Source: Pantoea sp. alder81
GTDB taxonomy: Bacteria; Pseudomonadota; Gammaproteobacteria; Enterobacterales; Enterobacteriaceae
NCBI RefSeq assembly: GCF_020179835.1
Contig: NZ_JAIUDA010000005.1
Location: 248,001 to 312,000 of the forward strand
Reading direction: 5' to 3'
Length of the DNA stretch: 64,000 bases
A program made the translations under genes and the position numbers. The notes under the pieces are model-generated. The model searched no databases and had not been told where the DNA came from. It saw only the letters and a program-made list of their open reading frames with translations. Position 1 is the first letter of the stretch, and the number at the start of each line of letters is the position of its first letter. Below are positions 11,145 to 19,916 of this stretch, in pieces.

Positions 11145-11175
11145 TGAGGACCCTCCGCCCGATAATACGAGTATT
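11131..11175. promoter_or_regulatory. Two putative TetR operator copies
   Basis: AACACGAGTATT (11131-11142) and AATACGAGTATT (11164-11175) are near-identical copies of an inverted repeat AATAC-NN-GTATT, 33 bp apart centre to centre (about three helical turns). They lie between the divergent TetR gene and the oxidoreductase, and the first overlaps the tetR start. The extended direct repeat is ACGAGTATTCA. They are likely binding sites of the adjacent TetR protein. Confidence 0.55.
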
Positions 11176-11200
11176 CACTCACATATGGAGGAAAACCGTG

Positions 11201-12229
11201 ATGTTACCTGAAAATATTCGAAGCAGGGAGATTCGTCTTGCACAGCGCAGTCATGGTATGCCCACTCGGGATAATTTTAATGTGGTAGAGACCACTCTGA
11301 TCCAGCCACCAGGCAATCAAGTGCTGGTCAAAAATCACTGGTTTCGCGTTTCCATCTCCACCCGATTGATGATGAGCGTGGAAGCCGAAGTGGTTAAAGG
11401 CATTCCATTTCCCCCATTGCAGATAGGTGACACGCTGGCCGATGCGGCAATCGGCGAAGTCATGAGTGCGCCAGCAGGCAGCGATCTGAGCGTCGGTGAT
11501 TTGGTTATGCACCCTTACGGCTGGCGAGAGTTCGCGTGGGTTGAACAGCAACAGTGCGTACTTTTGGGCAAAACTTTACTGAACCCTGCCGCCTGGCTCG
11601 GTCACGGCTGGACAGCCTATGCGGCACTCACGCGTGGAATTTCCGTGCACGATGGCGATACGGTGTTTGTTTCCAGCGGCGCAGGCGCAATCGGGTCGAT
11701 GGCCGGGCAAATCGCACGTAGATTAGGCGCAACGCGCATTATCGGCAGCACCGGCTCTGCCGAAAAAGCCGCATGGATGCGCCAGCAGCTTGGTTATGAC
11801 GCCACTATCGAACGCGGTAAGGGTTCTATCGCTGAGCAGTTGCGTCACGCTGCCCCCGATGGAATCGACGTGTTGGTCGATATTGTGGGAGGTGAACAAT
11901 TAGCCGCAGCCGTTTCACAGGCTCGCGAGCACGCACGCTATGTGCTGCTGGGTGCCCTTTCCGCTGAATTGGCAACCAGCCATTCCAGCAAAATCGCGCC
12001 GGTTGAGATTGACGGTTTTGATCTGATTGTCAAAGGCGTCACGCTTAAGGGCTATAGCGCTGATGAACATCCTGAGGCGTTTGGCGAGTGGCTGCAGCAA
12101 CTGACAAATCCCGGCTGGCAGGATCTGCATTTTGCTAGCAGCACCTATCAGGGATTAGATTCTGCACCACAGGCGTTGGCTGATGCCTGTTCCGGCAAAG
12201 CGCGTGGCGTGGTGATAGTGGCGCTGTAA
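11201..12229 (+). CDS. Zinc-independent MDR-family NADP oxidoreductase (CurA/PTGR-like)
   Basis: Medium-chain reductase of the NADPH-dependent quinone/enone reductase group (CurA, leukotriene B4 dehydrogenase), which reduces alpha,beta-unsaturated carbonyls. The 342-residue product has a nucleotide-binding motif (SGAGAIGS) in a Rossmann domain at about 145-290 and lacks the Cys/His zinc ligands of true alcohol dehydrogenases. ATG 11201 is chosen because GGAGG lies nine bases upstream; an in-frame upstream codon at 11144 overlaps the tetR start region. It is probably controlled by the divergent TetR protein and may serve electrophile detoxification. Confidence 0.82.
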   Translation: MLPENIRSREIRLAQRSHGMPTRDNFNVVETTLIQPPGNQVLVKNHWFRVSISTRLMMSVEAEVVKGIPFPPLQIGDTLADAAIGEVMSAPAGSDLSVGDLVMHPYGWREFAWVEQQQCVLLGKTLLNPAAWLGHGWTAYAALTRGISVHDGDTVFVSSGAGAIGSMAGQIARRLGATRIIGSTGSAEKAAWMRQQLGYDATIERGKGSIAEQLRHAAPDGIDVLVDIVGGEQLAAAVSQAREHARYVLLGALSAELATSHSSKIAPVEIDGFDLIVKGVTLKGYSADEHPEAFGEWLQQLTNPGWQDLHFASSTYQGLDSAPQALADACSGKARGVVIVAL

Positions 12230-12430
12230 AAGTAGGGTAAAACAAGTTAAAGGGACGTCAATCCAATTATGTCGGTTTAAAGTCCAGCATTTTGGGTTAA
12301 GCACATCCAGACGCTCCCTTAATTTTCCCTGTTTAACCATTGAGGCACGATAGCCGGCGTCAGCGCATTAATATAGGTTAAAAGTATGTTGTAACTAGTA
12401 ACACATTAGCTTAACGGTTTGCGGTAAAAA

Positions 12431-13330
12431 TCATTCCCACACAATCGCCTGCAGGAAGCGTTCAAGAATCGCATTCTGGCTGCGCCCTTTGCGCGTGACG
12501 ACAGCGATTTTACTGGTGAAGTGAAAACGTTCCGGTGCGATGGCGCGCATTGCCTTTTTATCCACCCATTGAGCGGCATAGTGGTCGGGCAAAAAACCAA
12601 TAAAGCGTCCGGTCAGGATCAAAAAGGCAATGCCTTCGCGGTCGGTTGCTGTGGCGCTGCAGTTGAGTTTCTGATGCATGGTAATGGCCTCTGCCGTCAT
12701 GCGAAAAGCAGGCGCGATGGCATCGCACCCTTTCAGTTGCTCATCGTCAGGCTCTAGGGAAAACAGCGCGTGGGTGTCGCTGCAGTAAAGCTGCGACCGC
12801 TCATCATACAATGGCCTGTAATCCAGGCCAGAAATCGGCGCGGTGACTGGCAGCGCACCGACGTGCAATCGACCATCCATCAGCCCTCTTTCAATCTCTG
12901 CGGCCGTCATCATGCTGATATTCAGCCTGATGTCGGGCCCTACCTCATGCAGTTTCTCCAACGCATGGGTAATTTTCATGCGCGGCTGGGTCACCAGATT
13001 ATTGATGATGCCGATGTTCAGATCACCGCGCAGCTGCTTGTGCATCTGGTTGACCTGCAGGCGAAATTGTTCGATTGCCGCCATCATACTGTCGCTATGA
13101 CGCAGGATCTCCCGCCCTTCATCGGTCAAGGCAAAACCCGCGCGCCCGCGTTGACACAATCGCATGCCTAGCCGCTTCTCCAGATCGCCCATGTGCAGGC
13201 TAATGGCCGAGCGCGTCATCCCCAACAAACTTTCTGCCGCAGAGAAGCTGCCGCTCTCATTAACGGTTTTGAACAGGCGCAATAATTTGAGATCAAAGTC
13301 AGTGACCTGCGCGAGCGATTTGCTTTTCAT
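12431..13330 (-). CDS. LysR-family regulator
   Basis: A 299-residue LysR-type regulator: N-terminal winged helix (about 11-70, with the FSAAESLLGMTRSAISLHM recognition region) and a C-terminal periplasmic-binding-like effector domain. It is divergent from the omega-aminotransferase gene 98 bp away, so that gene is the likely target. The space between it and the upstream oxidoreductase (12230-12430) holds no gene; it has only AT-rich sequence with weak inverted similarity around GGGACGTC and GACGCTCCC. Confidence 0.85.
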   Translation of the reverse strand: MKSKSLAQVTDFDLKLLRLFKTVNESGSFSAAESLLGMTRSAISLHMGDLEKRLGMRLCQRGRAGFALTDEGREILRHSDSMMAAIEQFRLQVNQMHKQLRGDLNIGIINNLVTQPRMKITHALEKLHEVGPDIRLNISMMTAAEIERGLMDGRLHVGALPVTAPISGLDYRPLYDERSQLYCSDTHALFSLEPDDEQLKGCDAIAPAFRMTAEAITMHQKLNCSATATDREGIAFLILTGRFIGFLPDHYAAQWVDKKAMRAIAPERFHFTSKIAVVTRKGRSQNAILERFLQAIVWE

Positions 13331-13428
13331 ATAGGTGAGTAAATCAATAACTGAAGATGAATTAATAGGGATTTAACTTAACTAACCATTAAATGCAAAC
13401 TCTTCATACACCCGTCTGGAGAAACACC

Positions 13429-14760
13429 ATGTCTGATGCTGTCAACACCACTGAACTCAATCTGCACGCGCACTGGATGCCGTTTACCGCGAACCGCAAC
13501 TTCCAGCGCGTTCCACGTTTCATTGTTGGCGCCCAGGGCCGCTGGCTGACCGATGATAAAGGACGACAGATTTTTGATAGCCTTTCCGGGCTTTGGACCT
13601 GTGGTGCTGGTCACTGCCGCAGTGAAATCCAGCAGGCGGTGGCGAAACAGCTGGGCACACTCGATTATTCACCCGGCTTCCAGTACGGGCATCCGCTGTC
13701 ATTTCAGCTGGCAGATAAGATTGCTCAGCATATGCCGGGTGACCTGAACCATGTTTTCTTTACCGGTTCTGGGTCGGAATCAGCTGACACGGCGGTAAAA
13801 ATGGCACGCGCTTACTGGCGCATCAAAGGCCAGCCAGCGAAAACCAAATTTATCGGGCGCGCGCGGGGTTACCACGGCGTGAATATCGCCGGCACCAGCC
13901 TTGGCGGCATTGGCGGTAACCGCAAAATGTTCGGTCAGTTTATGGACGTTGACCATATTCCGCACACGCTGCAATCCGATCTGCCCTTCACTTCTGGACA
14001 GGCCGAAACCGGCGGTGTGGCATTAGCCAATGAGATGCTGAAACTGATTGAGCTGCATGATGCTTCCAACATCGCCGCCCTGATTGTCGAGCCTCTTTCT
14101 GGTTCCGCGGGCGCCATCATCCCGCCGGTAGGCTATCTGCAACGCCTGCGCGAAATCTGCACCCAACACGATATCTTGCTGATTTTTGATGAGGTGATCA
14201 CCGGATTTGGCCGCATGGGCCGCTGGAGCGGCGCTGAGTACTTTGGCGTCACACCCGATATCCTGAATTTCGCCAAGCAGATCACCAATGGCGCGGTGCC
14301 ACTCGGTGGCGTGGTCGCCAGCAGAGAAATCTATAGCACCTTTATGGCGCAAAAACTGCCAGAACATGCGGTGGAATTTGCTCACGGCTACACCTATTCT
14401 GCCCATCCGGTGGCGTGCGCAGCGGGACTGGCCACGCTGGAGTTACTGGAAAATGACGCGCTGATTGCGCAATCCGCCGAGCTGGCACCGCATTTTGCCC
14501 ATGCATTGCATGCGCTGCGTGATTGCCCGAACGTCATTGATATCCGCAACTGCGGCCTGGTGGGAGCGATCCAGTTAGCGCCACGTGACAGCGATGCTAC
14601 CCTTCGCCCATTTGAAGCGGGTATGGCACTGTGGAAAGCCGGTTTCTATGTGCGCTTCGGTGCCGATACATTGCAGTTTGGCCCGATGTTCAATACACAG
14701 CCTGCCGAGTTGGATCGCTTGTTTGACGCTGTAGGTGAAACGTTACATCACATAGCGTGA
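13429..14760 (+). CDS. Class III omega-amino acid:pyruvate aminotransferase
   Basis: PLP enzyme transferring amino groups from omega-amino acids or amines (beta-alanine type) to pyruvate. The 443-residue protein matches the beta-alanine-pyruvate transaminase group: LSGLWTCGAGH near residue 52, cofactor Asp254 in FDEVITGFGR, and Schiff-base Lys283 in FAKQITNG. The start at 13429 follows TGGAG; an upstream in-frame ATG at 13393 is less likely. The divergent LysR gene is the likely regulator. The downstream LysR gene at 14788 is convergent. The true amine substrate cannot be told from sequence. Confidence 0.88.
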   Translation: MSDAVNTTELNLHAHWMPFTANRNFQRVPRFIVGAQGRWLTDDKGRQIFDSLSGLWTCGAGHCRSEIQQAVAKQLGTLDYSPGFQYGHPLSFQLADKIAQHMPGDLNHVFFTGSGSESADTAVKMARAYWRIKGQPAKTKFIGRARGYHGVNIAGTSLGGIGGNRKMFGQFMDVDHIPHTLQSDLPFTSGQAETGGVALANEMLKLIELHDASNIAALIVEPLSGSAGAIIPPVGYLQRLREICTQHDILLIFDEVITGFGRMGRWSGAEYFGVTPDILNFAKQITNGAVPLGGVVASREIYSTFMAQKLPEHAVEFAHGYTYSAHPVACAAGLATLELLENDALIAQSAELAPHFAHALHALRDCPNVIDIRNCGLVGAIQLAPRDSDATLRPFEAGMALWKAGFYVRFGADTLQFGPMFNTQPAELDRLFDAVGETLHHIA

Positions 14761-14787
14761 TGGCACTGAGCCCGCGCAGAGAACGGA

Positions 14788-15663
14788 TTATTCAAAGCTG
14801 CGGGCAGCAAATGTCCAAAAGGCGTCCAGCGCGGGCGAAACTTCACGGCCCGCAGCGCGAACCAAACCAAAACGCCTCACCGTGAGCGGTTGGATGGGCA
14901 CGGCAACAACGCCTGTCATATGATCGGGTAACGTCGATTCCGGCACTATTGCCATACCCATGCCTTCTTTCACCAGCGCGCAGGCGCTGGTCCAATCTCG
15001 CACCGTAATTCGCACATCGGTTAAGGCTAATCCTGCCTCTTCCATCAGGCTCTCGCCATTCACTTTGCACCCCCCGGTTGCCAAAATGAAAGGTTGCTGA
15101 TGAAGTTCACTTAACGTCATCCCCATGCGGTGACTGCGTACCACTTTATGCTGAGCAGGCATTAGCGCCATCCAGCGATCTTGCCCGAGCAGGATGGCAT
15201 TATTTTCAGGATGGGGATTTAACACCACGCCCACATCCACCTCATCACGCTGCAGCCAGGTGACGACCTCCTCGTCACTGCCCTCAATGACACTCAGATT
15301 GACGCCGGGAAAATCGTGTGTGAACTGCTTAATCAAATCAGGTAACAAGACTGACACCACTGAAGGAAAGCACGCCATCCGTACACGCCCCTGATCAAGA
15401 CCGCGCGCCTGATGAGCCAGTGAACGAATATCGTCTAAATGGTCGAGCATTTGCTGCGCCTGTTGCACCACTTCACGACCAACTTCCGTCAGCGAGATGG
15501 CGATGCGGCTGCGATGAATCAACGTGACACCGAGGGATTTTTCGAGTTGCGTAATGGCCTGGCTGGCGGCTGATTGCGTCATGCCAATTGTGGCCGCCGC
15601 ACGGGTTAAGTTCTCGTGCGCGGCCACCGCGACTAAAAGTCGCCAATGCGTAAGATTCATCAT
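14788..15663 (-). CDS. LysR-family regulator
   Basis: A 291-residue LysR protein with an N-terminal winged helix (about 5-62, LTRAAATIGMTQSAASQAI) and a substrate-binding-like C-terminus. Two adjacent ATGs (15663 and 15660) could start it. It is divergent from a GST gene 99 bp away, the likely target. The 3' end is 27 bp from the convergent aminotransferase stop. Confidence 0.85.
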   Translation of the reverse strand: MMNLTHWRLLVAVAAHENLTRAAATIGMTQSAASQAITQLEKSLGVTLIHRSRIAISLTEVGREVVQQAQQMLDHLDDIRSLAHQARGLDQGRVRMACFPSVVSVLLPDLIKQFTHDFPGVNLSVIEGSDEEVVTWLQRDEVDVGVVLNPHPENNAILLGQDRWMALMPAQHKVVRSHRMGMTLSELHQQPFILATGGCKVNGESLMEEAGLALTDVRITVRDWTSACALVKEGMGMAIVPESTLPDHMTGVVAVPIQPLTVRRFGLVRAAGREVSPALDAFWTFAARSFE

Positions 15664-15762
15664 GTCAGTAGCTCAGCTAATGATGAGGTAATTGAACATT
15701 AATTTTACTGACAACCTACGCGTAAGCAAGATGTCTGCAGACAACAGCAACCAGGATTTGCG

Positions 15763-16362
15763 ATGAAACTCTATTTTGCCCCTGATACGTGTTCACTAGC
15801 GCCACATATCGTTCTGCGTGAACTGGCTCTGCCTTTCACGCTGGTACGTGTCAACAACCAGTCAAAAAAGACCGAAGACGGACAGGATTTTTATCACATC
15901 AATCCCAAGGGTTATGTCGCTGCGCTGGAAATGGATGATGGAACGATCCTGACGGAAGGCCCGGCGATTTTGTTGTACCTCGTCAGTTTACGCCCCTCCG
16001 CACCGATGTTCCTGGCACCCGGCGGGATGGATTACATCAGGCTGCTGGAATGGCTCAATTTTCTTGCCACTGAACTGCATGCGGGTATGGCGCCGCTGTT
16101 TAATCGTGCGTTACCCCAGCAGGTACGTGAGGGATTTGAACAGCGCCTTTTTCAACGTTTGGCTTATTTAGAACATACGTTAAGGCTCGGCATGTTTTTG
16201 CAGGGTGAAACGATCGGTTTGGCTGATATTTATCTGTACGTTCTCTGTGGATGGTGCAAATTCTTCGCGATTGATTTAGCACAATGGCCGGCCCTGCAAG
16301 CGCATTTTCAACGTATTCATGCGCGACCAGCCGTGCAAACTGCCCTTTTGGCGGAGCAATAA
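15763..16362 (+). CDS. Glutathione S-transferase (GstA-like)
   Basis: A 199-residue soluble GST. The N-terminal thioredoxin-like domain begins MKLYFAPDTCSLAPH, with Cys10 where E. coli beta-class GstA has its catalytic cysteine, and keeps the NPKGYV (cis-Pro region) and LTEGPAILLYL glutathione-binding blocks. The C-terminal helical domain begins near residue 85. Length and motifs match GstA (201), but it lies in a different context beside a LysR regulator, so I give no symbol. Likely role is detoxification of electrophiles. Confidence 0.85.
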   Translation: MKLYFAPDTCSLAPHIVLRELALPFTLVRVNNQSKKTEDGQDFYHINPKGYVAALEMDDGTILTEGPAILLYLVSLRPSAPMFLAPGGMDYIRLLEWLNFLATELHAGMAPLFNRALPQQVREGFEQRLFQRLAYLEHTLRLGMFLQGETIGLADIYLYVLCGWCKFFAIDLAQWPALQAHFQRIHARPAVQTALLAEQ

Positions 16363-16456
16363 TTGATGCGTTTACACATATAATCCAACATCTTCTTCAT
16401 ACTCTCTGCCGATTCTTCTGATTCAATACCTTTTTTAAATTCAGTCTGGATCGGCC

Positions 16457-17359
16457 ATGCTCCGTCGCCACTTTCTTACCGGTTTACTTCTCTCACCCTT
16501 AGTCGCACGCAGCGGCATTAGTCTGGTCGCTGCCGCGCCAAATCCCGCGCAAGTGTTGCCCTTGTGGCCGAAACAACCGCCTGGCGGCGGCGGGCCTTTA
16601 GGGGCGATGGCGTTCAGCGCCAAGGGGGCACAGCGCAATATTGCCATGCCAACCCTTACTGTATTCAAACCGCTTCAACCGAAGGGACGCGCCGTGCTGA
16701 TTGCCGCTGGCGGCGGCTATACGCGCATTGAAATGGGCAAAGAAGCCTGGCCCGCTGCCGCGTGGCTGGCGGCGCAAGGCTATACCGCTTATGTGCTGAG
16801 TTATCGCCTGCCACAGGAAGGCTGGAAAGATGGCGCGTTGGTGTCACTTCAGGATGCACAGCGTGCACTACGCATCGTGCGCCACCGTGAGAACAATGTC
16901 AGCGTATTAGGCTTTTCGGCAGGCGGGCACCTGCTGGGAATGGCGGCGAACCGCGCAGATTTTCATGCCTATCAGGCCAGCGATGCGCTGGATAACCTCC
17001 CCGCGACGGCCGATCGTGCCGCGCTGATCTATCCGATTATCACATTAGAGCCGCCTTACACACACACCTCCACGCATAAAGTGTTGGTGGGGAAAGGCGC
17101 GTCACTCAGCGCGGATACCGCCTGGTCGGTTCAATCGTACGTTAACCCGCAATCACCGCCGTTTTTCCTGGTTCAGGCCGAGGATGATCCTGTTTCCGAT
17201 CCGCACAACACCTTGATCATGGCTGCTGCCTGTAAGCAACAGCATGTGCCGGTAGAAATGCATCGTTATCCCAGCGGCGGTCACGGCTTTGGATTGGGTA
17301 AGCCCGGCACACAAACCACTGAGTGGCCGGGACATTATCTGCAATGGTTAAATGCCTAA
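16457..17359 (+). CDS. Exported alpha/beta-hydrolase (esterase/lipase-like), probable Tat substrate
   Basis: A 300-residue alpha/beta hydrolase. The N-terminus has a twin-arginine pattern (LRRHFLTG) followed by a hydrophobic segment to about residue 27, suggesting Tat export to the periplasm. The hydrolase domain shows an oxyanion GGG at 85-87, the nucleophile elbow GFSAGG with Ser154, Asp244 in AEDD and His276 in GGHGFG, a complete triad. It resembles the BD-FAE/xylan-esterase-like group (acetyl esterases), but the substrate is unknown. It stands alone, transcribed rightwards. Confidence 0.82.
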   Translation: MLRRHFLTGLLLSPLVARSGISLVAAAPNPAQVLPLWPKQPPGGGGPLGAMAFSAKGAQRNIAMPTLTVFKPLQPKGRAVLIAAGGGYTRIEMGKEAWPAAAWLAAQGYTAYVLSYRLPQEGWKDGALVSLQDAQRALRIVRHRENNVSVLGFSAGGHLLGMAANRADFHAYQASDALDNLPATADRAALIYPIITLEPPYTHTSTHKVLVGKGASLSADTAWSVQSYVNPQSPPFFLVQAEDDPVSDPHNTLIMAAACKQQHVPVEMHRYPSGGHGFGLGKPGTQTTEWPGHYLQWLNA

Positions 17360-17620
17360 CGCTGCGGAAGGTTGAGCCAGGCCCGCCAGCAACGTCTCCG
17401 AACTGGCTACTGCACCAAAAATACCACCCTGCATATGAATCATGCTTAGTGCCGCTTCGTGGTGTTTTAGCTCAGTCGCGGCGCAGCAGTCGGACAGCAC
17501 CAGGCATCCGAAGCCACGATCCTTATGTTTCTTTGTCATGCATTCGATTCCACAGGAAGCACAAAAATAGCGCAGCGTTGCGCCATTTTGGTCATCACTG
17601 GCATTGCTATTTTTCATCAT
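17348..17620 (-). pseudogene. Remnant of an isochorismatase-family cysteine hydrolase
   Basis: Only the C-terminal part of an isochorismatase-like hydrolase is readable: a GIECMTKKHKDRGF segment at the place of the catalytic-Cys helix, then the LVLSDCCAA strand and an ELKHHEAAL...FGAV..SE tail typical of the family. The N-terminal half with the catalytic Asp and Lys is missing, and the first residues have no family likeness. It overlaps the esterase 3' end by 12 bp. No further remnant is visible from 17621 to the uppP-like start at 17839. Confidence 0.5.
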
Positions 17621-17838
17621 TGCTTAAAGCTACAACGCAAGACGAAATAACATCAAAAAATGCCGCTCCGCGTCATGAAATTGTAACCTGCCTATTATTC
17701 GCATTTTAATTCAGTAAACATTTCATAAACGACATCACGAATAGGATAATACTTATCACGGATAAAATGAGAAATGTGTCAGGGTGTTCGAGGTTAAACA
17801 AAGTTTCATTTTCCATTCTTTTATCTGAGGGCGAACGG

Positions 17839-18675
17839 GTGAATTATTTCGACGTATCCATTCTGGCCGTAATTCAGGGGCTGGCGGAATTGCTGCCGGT
17901 TTCCAGCTCTGCACACGTCATTATGACAGAAAAGTTGTTGGGCCTTGACCCGGCAGCCCCTGACATGACGCTGTTGTTGGTGATGCTGCACACTGGCACA
18001 ATGTTCGCGGTGATTGTTTACTTCTGGAATAACTGGCGGGAGACCTATTTCAGTTCAGGCAGTGCATTTAAGAAAAATGTATTTTTAATTATTCTCGCTA
18101 CAGTTGTGACCGGCGTGGTGGGTTTGGCGTTAATGAAACTGATTAAATATTTCTTCGCTGCTAACGCCGATACTTTCGAAATAGAATCCTTATTCAGTAA
18201 TAGTAAAATAATCGCCAGTGGCCTTGCCGCCGCAGGATTATTAATTATCTTCTCATCACGCTTGAAAGAAAAAGATCGCGGCGAACTTTCACCCTTGAGC
18301 GCCGCTGGCATTGGATTCGTTCAGGGTTTGTGCCTGCCGTTTCGCGGTTTTTCTCGTTCAGGCGCCACCATTTCCACCGGTCTCTCATTAGGTGTAGCTC
18401 GCCAGCGTGCGGAAGAATTTAGCTTCGCTTTAGCCGTGGTGTTGACACCGGCGGTGATCGTCAAAGAAGGGTTGCGCGCTTTCAATTCAGGCTCTGCTGG
18501 CACGGTCGCGGTGAGTAGCGGCGTGTTGCTGCCCAGTCTGGTGGGCATGCTACTGAGTTTTGTCGCCGGTCTTCTGGCTCTTCGCTGGCTCTCCCGCTGG
18601 CTGGAGCATGACCGCTGGCATCTGTTTGGTGGCTATTGCCTGTGCGCTGCGGCGCTGATTGGCTGGTTGGGTTAA
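17839..18675 (+). CDS. UppP/BacA-type undecaprenyl-diphosphatase
   Basis: Integral membrane phosphatase converting undecaprenyl diphosphate to the monophosphate lipid carrier; also linked to bacitracin resistance. The GTG at 17839, preceded by GAGG, gives 278 residues, matching the family (about 273); a longer frame from 17767 has no support. Eight or so helices are predicted. The first catalytic motif reads QGLAELLPVSSSAH, where E. coli-type UppP has Glu/Phe-Leu-Pro-Val-Ser-Ser, and the second reads PFRGFSRSGAT in place of the usual PGTSRSGAT. It may therefore be a divergent paralogue rather than the housekeeping copy. Confidence 0.82.
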   Translation: MNYFDVSILAVIQGLAELLPVSSSAHVIMTEKLLGLDPAAPDMTLLLVMLHTGTMFAVIVYFWNNWRETYFSSGSAFKKNVFLIILATVVTGVVGLALMKLIKYFFAANADTFEIESLFSNSKIIASGLAAAGLLIIFSSRLKEKDRGELSPLSAAGIGFVQGLCLPFRGFSRSGATISTGLSLGVARQRAEEFSFALAVVLTPAVIVKEGLRAFNSGSAGTVAVSSGVLLPSLVGMLLSFVAGLLALRWLSRWLEHDRWHLFGGYCLCAAALIGWLG

Positions 18676-18779
18676 TGCGCGGATTGAGCTTCTCTGAACT
18701 TCAGCAGTGAAATCATTGGCATGCTGCTTGCAAGTTGTCTATACAGGTACGTAACCTCGAATGACAGACAGGTAAAAAG

Positions 18780-19916
18780 ATGAAGCTCAATCCAGAACAA
18801 CTGCGCGCCAAAGCCAGACGCACACTGCCCCATTTTGCTTTCGACTATATTGATGGTGGCGCAGAGGGGGAAGTTACGCTCAATCACAATATGTCTATCT
18901 TCCGCCAGTGGCGATTTCTACCGTCAGTATTACGTGATTCCAGCCAGCGCAATGTCGGTGTTGCCCTTGGCCGCTCACGCTTGGCTGCCCCCCTTCTTAT
19001 TGCCCCTACCGGCTATAACGGCATGCTGAGACATCAGGCCGATATGATGCTCGCACGCGCAGCGGATCAGGCGGGCATTGGCCATATTCAGAGCACCGTT
19101 TCCACCGCTTCTATTGAAGATATACAAGCGACCGGTCATCAGGAACGTTGGTTTCAACTCTACGTCCTTAAAGATAAGCAAGTGACAGAGAATTTGATCA
19201 GTCGCGCCAAAGACGCAGGCTGCACTGCATTAGTGGTGTCCGTTGATGCGGTGCATTTTGGTCATCGTGAGCGCGATAAGCAGCACTATCGACGGCCCAT
19301 GAAACTCTCTTTTCCGGCACTCTGCGACGTAGCGATGAAACCGGGATGGGTGTTACGCACTTTGGTACCACACGGCATGCCGGGATTTGGCAATCTTAAG
19401 CCTTACCTGCCCGCGGAACAGCAGCAAGGTGCCGGCGGCGCCACTTACTTTGCCCAGCAAATGGACCAGACCCTGAGCTGGGAAACGCTGGCGTGGATCC
19501 GCTCACTCTGGGACGGCGCATTGTATGTGAAAGGCATCATGACCGTTGACGATGCCCTCATGGCAAAAAATATCGGTGCGCAAGGCATTGTCCTGTCGAA
19601 TCACGGCGGCAGACAACTGGATGGCACCGCCAGCCCGATGTCTGTGCTTGCCAGCGTGCGTGCGGCGGTCGGTGATGAATTTATCATCCTAATTGACAGC
19701 GGCTTCCGTCGCGGTACCGACGTGGTTAAAGCGCTGATTCTCGGGGCTAATGCCGTATTGATTGGACGGCCCTTACTGTATGCGGTGGCGGCAGGTGGCG
19801 AAGCACTGGCAACCGAGGTAATCAATGCGCTGGTTCAGGAAGTTGACCGCACGCTGGCCCAATTAGGCTGCAATACCCTTTCAGACCTGCGGCCAGAGAT
19901 GCTGCAGATTAAATAG
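18780..19916 (+). CDS. FMN-dependent alpha-hydroxy acid oxidase/dehydrogenase
   Basis: Member of the glycolate oxidase / L-lactate dehydrogenase / mandelate dehydrogenase family, oxidising (S)-2-hydroxy acids to 2-oxo acids. The 378-residue TIM barrel keeps the active-site signature SNHGGRQLDG with catalytic His275 and Arg278, and the FMN phosphate loop IDSGFRRG/IGRPLLY. It is transcribed toward the seven-gene operon below and overlaps the SDR stop by 8 bp. Its substrate could be a hydroxy acid made by that operon (inference), but lactate or a related acid is equally possible. Confidence 0.85.
   Translation: MKLNPEQLRAKARRTLPHFAFDYIDGGAEGEVTLNHNMSIFRQWRFLPSVLRDSSQRNVGVALGRSRLAAPLLIAPTGYNGMLRHQADMMLARAADQAGIGHIQSTVSTASIEDIQATGHQERWFQLYVLKDKQVTENLISRAKDAGCTALVVSVDAVHFGHRERDKQHYRRPMKLSFPALCDVAMKPGWVLRTLVPHGMPGFGNLKPYLPAEQQQGAGGATYFAQQMDQTLSWETLAWIRSLWDGALYVKGIMTVDDALMAKNIGAQGIVLSNHGGRQLDGTASPMSVLASVRAAVGDEFIILIDSGFRRGTDVVKALILGANAVLIGRPLLYAVAAGGEALATEVINALVQEVDRTLAQLGCNTLSDLRPEMLQIK

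Noticed and set aside
12230-12430. Possible long inverted repeat (GGGACGTC ... GACGCTCCC)
   Set aside because: Imperfect arms about 60 bp apart without a T run; not convincing as a terminator or mobile-element end.
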